Of a stretch of DNA of 37,620 nt, positions 36,214 to 37,620 are shown piece after piece. A program made the translations under genes and the position numbers. The stretch is taken from positions 1 to 37,620 of the forward strand of contig QILK01000143.1 of the NCBI GenBank assembly GCA_003233345.1, in the 5' to 3' direction. The notes beneath the pieces are model-generated. The model was not told where the DNA came from, made no database searches, and saw only the letters and a list, made by a program, of their open reading frames with translations. The first letter of the stretch is position 1; each line of letters begins with the position of its first letter. This DNA comes from Gammaproteobacteria bacterium (lineage in GTDB: Bacteria; Pseudomonadota; Gammaproteobacteria; SZUA-21).

Positions 36214-36566
36214 GTGAATAGTGTCAGTAGTATCAAGGTAAACGATAATTTAATTGAATTGGATAACGAGGGTTTTTTTTATATCCAGAAGACTGGAATA
36301 AGGATGTGGCGCAGGTATTAGCGCAAGGCGAAAAGTTGGAACTTGATGAGCGGCGCTGGGAAATTGTCAATATAGTCAGAGATCATTTTGAAGATAGACA
36401 ATCAGTTCCAGAGGCCAGAACCGTGTTAAAAAGGCTAAAAGAACGTCATGGAAAAGAGGTTGCGACACGAAAATATTTATTTGGTTTGTTTCCGTATGGA
36501 TATGGCCAACAGGCTTGTAAAATAGCCGGAATGCGTAAACCGCTTAAAATAATGCTCGATGTATAA
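36214..36566 (+). pseudogene. DsrC/TusE-family sulfur-relay protein, split at a T8 run
   Basis: GTG 36214 (GGAG 6 bases upstream) opens frame 1: KVNDNLIELDNEGFF. After the eight T's at 36273-36280 the homology continues one frame back: LYPEDWNKDVAQVLAQGEKL, WEIVNIVRDHFEDRQ, KYLFGLFPYGYGQQACKIAG. A -1 shift at the codons GG[T TTT TTT] restores a full-length protein of about 118 residues exactly. The downstream ORF in the track (36306) is only the second part. CysB (ACKIAG) is present but the near-terminal CysA of DsrC and TusE is replaced (end: KPLKIMLDV). Frame loss, sequencing error, or frameshift expression are all possible. Confidence 0.85.
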
Positions 36567-36672
36567 AGCGATTAGCGCAGCTGATTCCAGGTTTATCTAT
36601 GGGGGTATTTGTAGAAAAATCCCCCCAAATATTAACCTGATCTGTGATAAAAATGCACTTTTCATCTGCTAC

Positions 36673-36701
36673 TTGACAGATATATAAGAGTAGCGTAAAT
36701 T
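36673..36701 (+). promoter_or_regulatory. Promoter of tRNA-Glu with GC-rich discriminator
   Basis: TTGACA, 17 bases, TAAATT, then GCGCGC, as in stringently controlled stable-RNA promoters; 16 bases before the tRNA. Confidence 0.8.
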
Positions 36702-36717
36702 GCGCGCTTTACTGTAT

Positions 36718-36793
<76 letters not shown>

Positions 36794-36826
36794 TCTTTGA
36801 AAATTCAACAATTATCTAGTCGGCGC

Positions 36827-37618
36827 TTATGCAGGCGCTTTTTTCTCGTCAAACTGGCTGGGCAGGATAATGGTAAACTTGACGCCTGTTGGTGCTTTTT
36901 TGATATTGCTGGCACTGACAATCCCATTGTGAAAATCAACGATCAGTCTGACGATATACAATCCTAAACCCAGATGTAGCTTGTCATGTTGTTTTTTCCT
37001 GACTGATACCATCGAATCGAATAAATTGCCTTGCATTTCGCTGGGTAGTAGCGGGCCCTTGTTATTGATGGTTAACACAATGTATTCTTCTTTTTTTCGT
37101 AGCTTGATTCTAATTGGGTAGTCTTTATCGCTAAAATCGCGGGCGTTGGTGACCAGCTTATCGAGCATTTGTGCGATTAAATCCGGTACGCCGATCGTGG
37201 TGTAATCGCCGTGTTCAATGTCAAGGTTAAATTCCTGATCAGGGTAAGCAATTTTATAGCCTTCGACACAACCTTTGATAACCTTGTCCATTTTAAATTC
37301 TTCACGATCCTGTATCTGCAATGATTGCTCGAGCCGGGTGACCTCACTCATACGCGTTAAAATATTACTCAGGCGGTCGACCCCTTCCTTGGCACGTTCG
37401 GTATAGGTGATCGCGTCCTTATCAAGGTTTTGCATCTCCAGGTTTTCCAGCGACGATTTAACCACGGTCAGTGGTGTTCGCAGTTCGTGAGACAGTTTAC
37501 TGGCCATGGATTCCAGATATCGATTATATTGGCCGAGCCGTTCGAGAATGTCGGACACGCTGCGGCTAAGATCACCGAGTTCGTCGCCAGCTTTGGAGCC
37601 CGCTATTTTTCCGCGGAC
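36827..37618 (-). CDS. Sensor histidine kinase, C-terminal part (cut by window edge)
   Basis: Open from the window end (first codon at 37618) to 36827, 263 residues plus stop. End of a HAMP-like linker (GDELGDLSRSVSDILERLGQ), H box SKLSHELRTPLTVVKSSLEN, N box LDKLVTNARDFSD, and G boxes KGPLLP and LHLGLGLYIVRLIVDFHNG. The upstream sensor part is outside. The sequence style (ASKLSHELRTPLTVV, RLSNILTRMSEVTRLEQSLQ, FDSMVSVRKK) resembles the kinase of the proteobacterial dedicated sortase system, an uncertain match. Confidence 0.9.
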   Translation of the reverse strand, partial: VRGKIAGSKAGDELGDLSRSVSDILERLGQYNRYLESMASKLSHELRTPLTVVKSSLENLEMQNLDKDAITYTERAKEGVDRLSNILTRMSEVTRLEQSLQIQDREEFKMDKVIKGCVEGYKIAYPDQEFNLDIEHGDYTTIGVPDLIAQMLDKLVTNARDFSDKDYPIRIKLRKKEEYIVLTINNKGPLLPSEMQGNLFDSMVSVRKKQHDKLHLGLGLYIVRLIVDFHNGIVSASNIKKAPTGVKFTIILPSQFDEKKAPA

Positions 37619-37620
37619 AC

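Overview
The window looks like part of a gammaproteobacterial chromosome. The evidence is the mltD / methyltransferase / rnhA / dnaQ order at the left end, an Aer2-type chemotaxis cluster with a FliA-like promoter, a DsrC/TusE-family gene, AcpH, and REP-like palindromes. I cannot name a species. Base composition is moderate in the left 23 kb and clearly more AT-rich from about 23.1 to 36.6 kb.

Layout. 1-423 is the start of an mltD-like lipoprotein gene (minus strand, cut by the window edge). 868-2749 holds a methyltransferase (yafS-like), rnhA and dnaQ. dnaQ is broken: roughly 15 conserved codons and the reading frame are lost just after the Exo I motif. 2748-2957 is a cluster of REP-like palindromes between convergent genes. 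2958-10409 (minus) is one tightly packed operon for an Mrp/Mbh-type cation/proton antiporter in the order E-F-G-(DUF4040/MrpA C-terminal part)-B-C-D-D'-small membrane protein-D''. It has three ND5-like subunits and no hydrogenase or quinone module in the window.

10940-19943 (plus) is a complete chemotaxis operon behind a sigma-28-like promoter: STAS, CheY, CheA, CheW, a soluble receptor, CheR, CheD, CheB. Gene order and the receptor's C-terminal CheR-docking pentapeptide match the Pseudomonas aeruginosa Che2/Aer2 type. Here the receptor carries a flavohemoglobin-like globin domain followed by three tandem PAS domains, which suggests cytoplasmic gas or redox sensing. Directly downstream are a PP2C phosphatase and a membrane protein with a predicted extracytoplasmic trypsin-like protease and a cytoplasmic FHA domain.

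22397-22850 has 2.3 copies of a 192-bp tandem repeat, each with a REP-like palindrome and a long hairpin, next to tRNA-Ala(GGC). From there to tRNA-Glu(TTC) at 36718 lies an accessory region. It has small secreted or membrane hypotheticals, a nitrobindin-like heme protein, a TIGR02996/leucine-rich-repeat protein, AcpH, an isoprenylcysteine-methyltransferase-like protein, and many remnants: an integron-integrase-like N-terminus, a truncated SMR transporter, and a toxin-antitoxin pair with two in-frame stops. A DsrC/TusE-like gene is split at a T8 run that happens to be a perfect U_UUU_UUU slippery site. The window ends inside a histidine kinase gene (minus).

Most noteworthy points: the globin-PAS-PAS-PAS receptor, the FHA/protease plus PP2C pair, the frameshifted DsrC-like gene, the broken dnaQ, and the composite tandem repeat.
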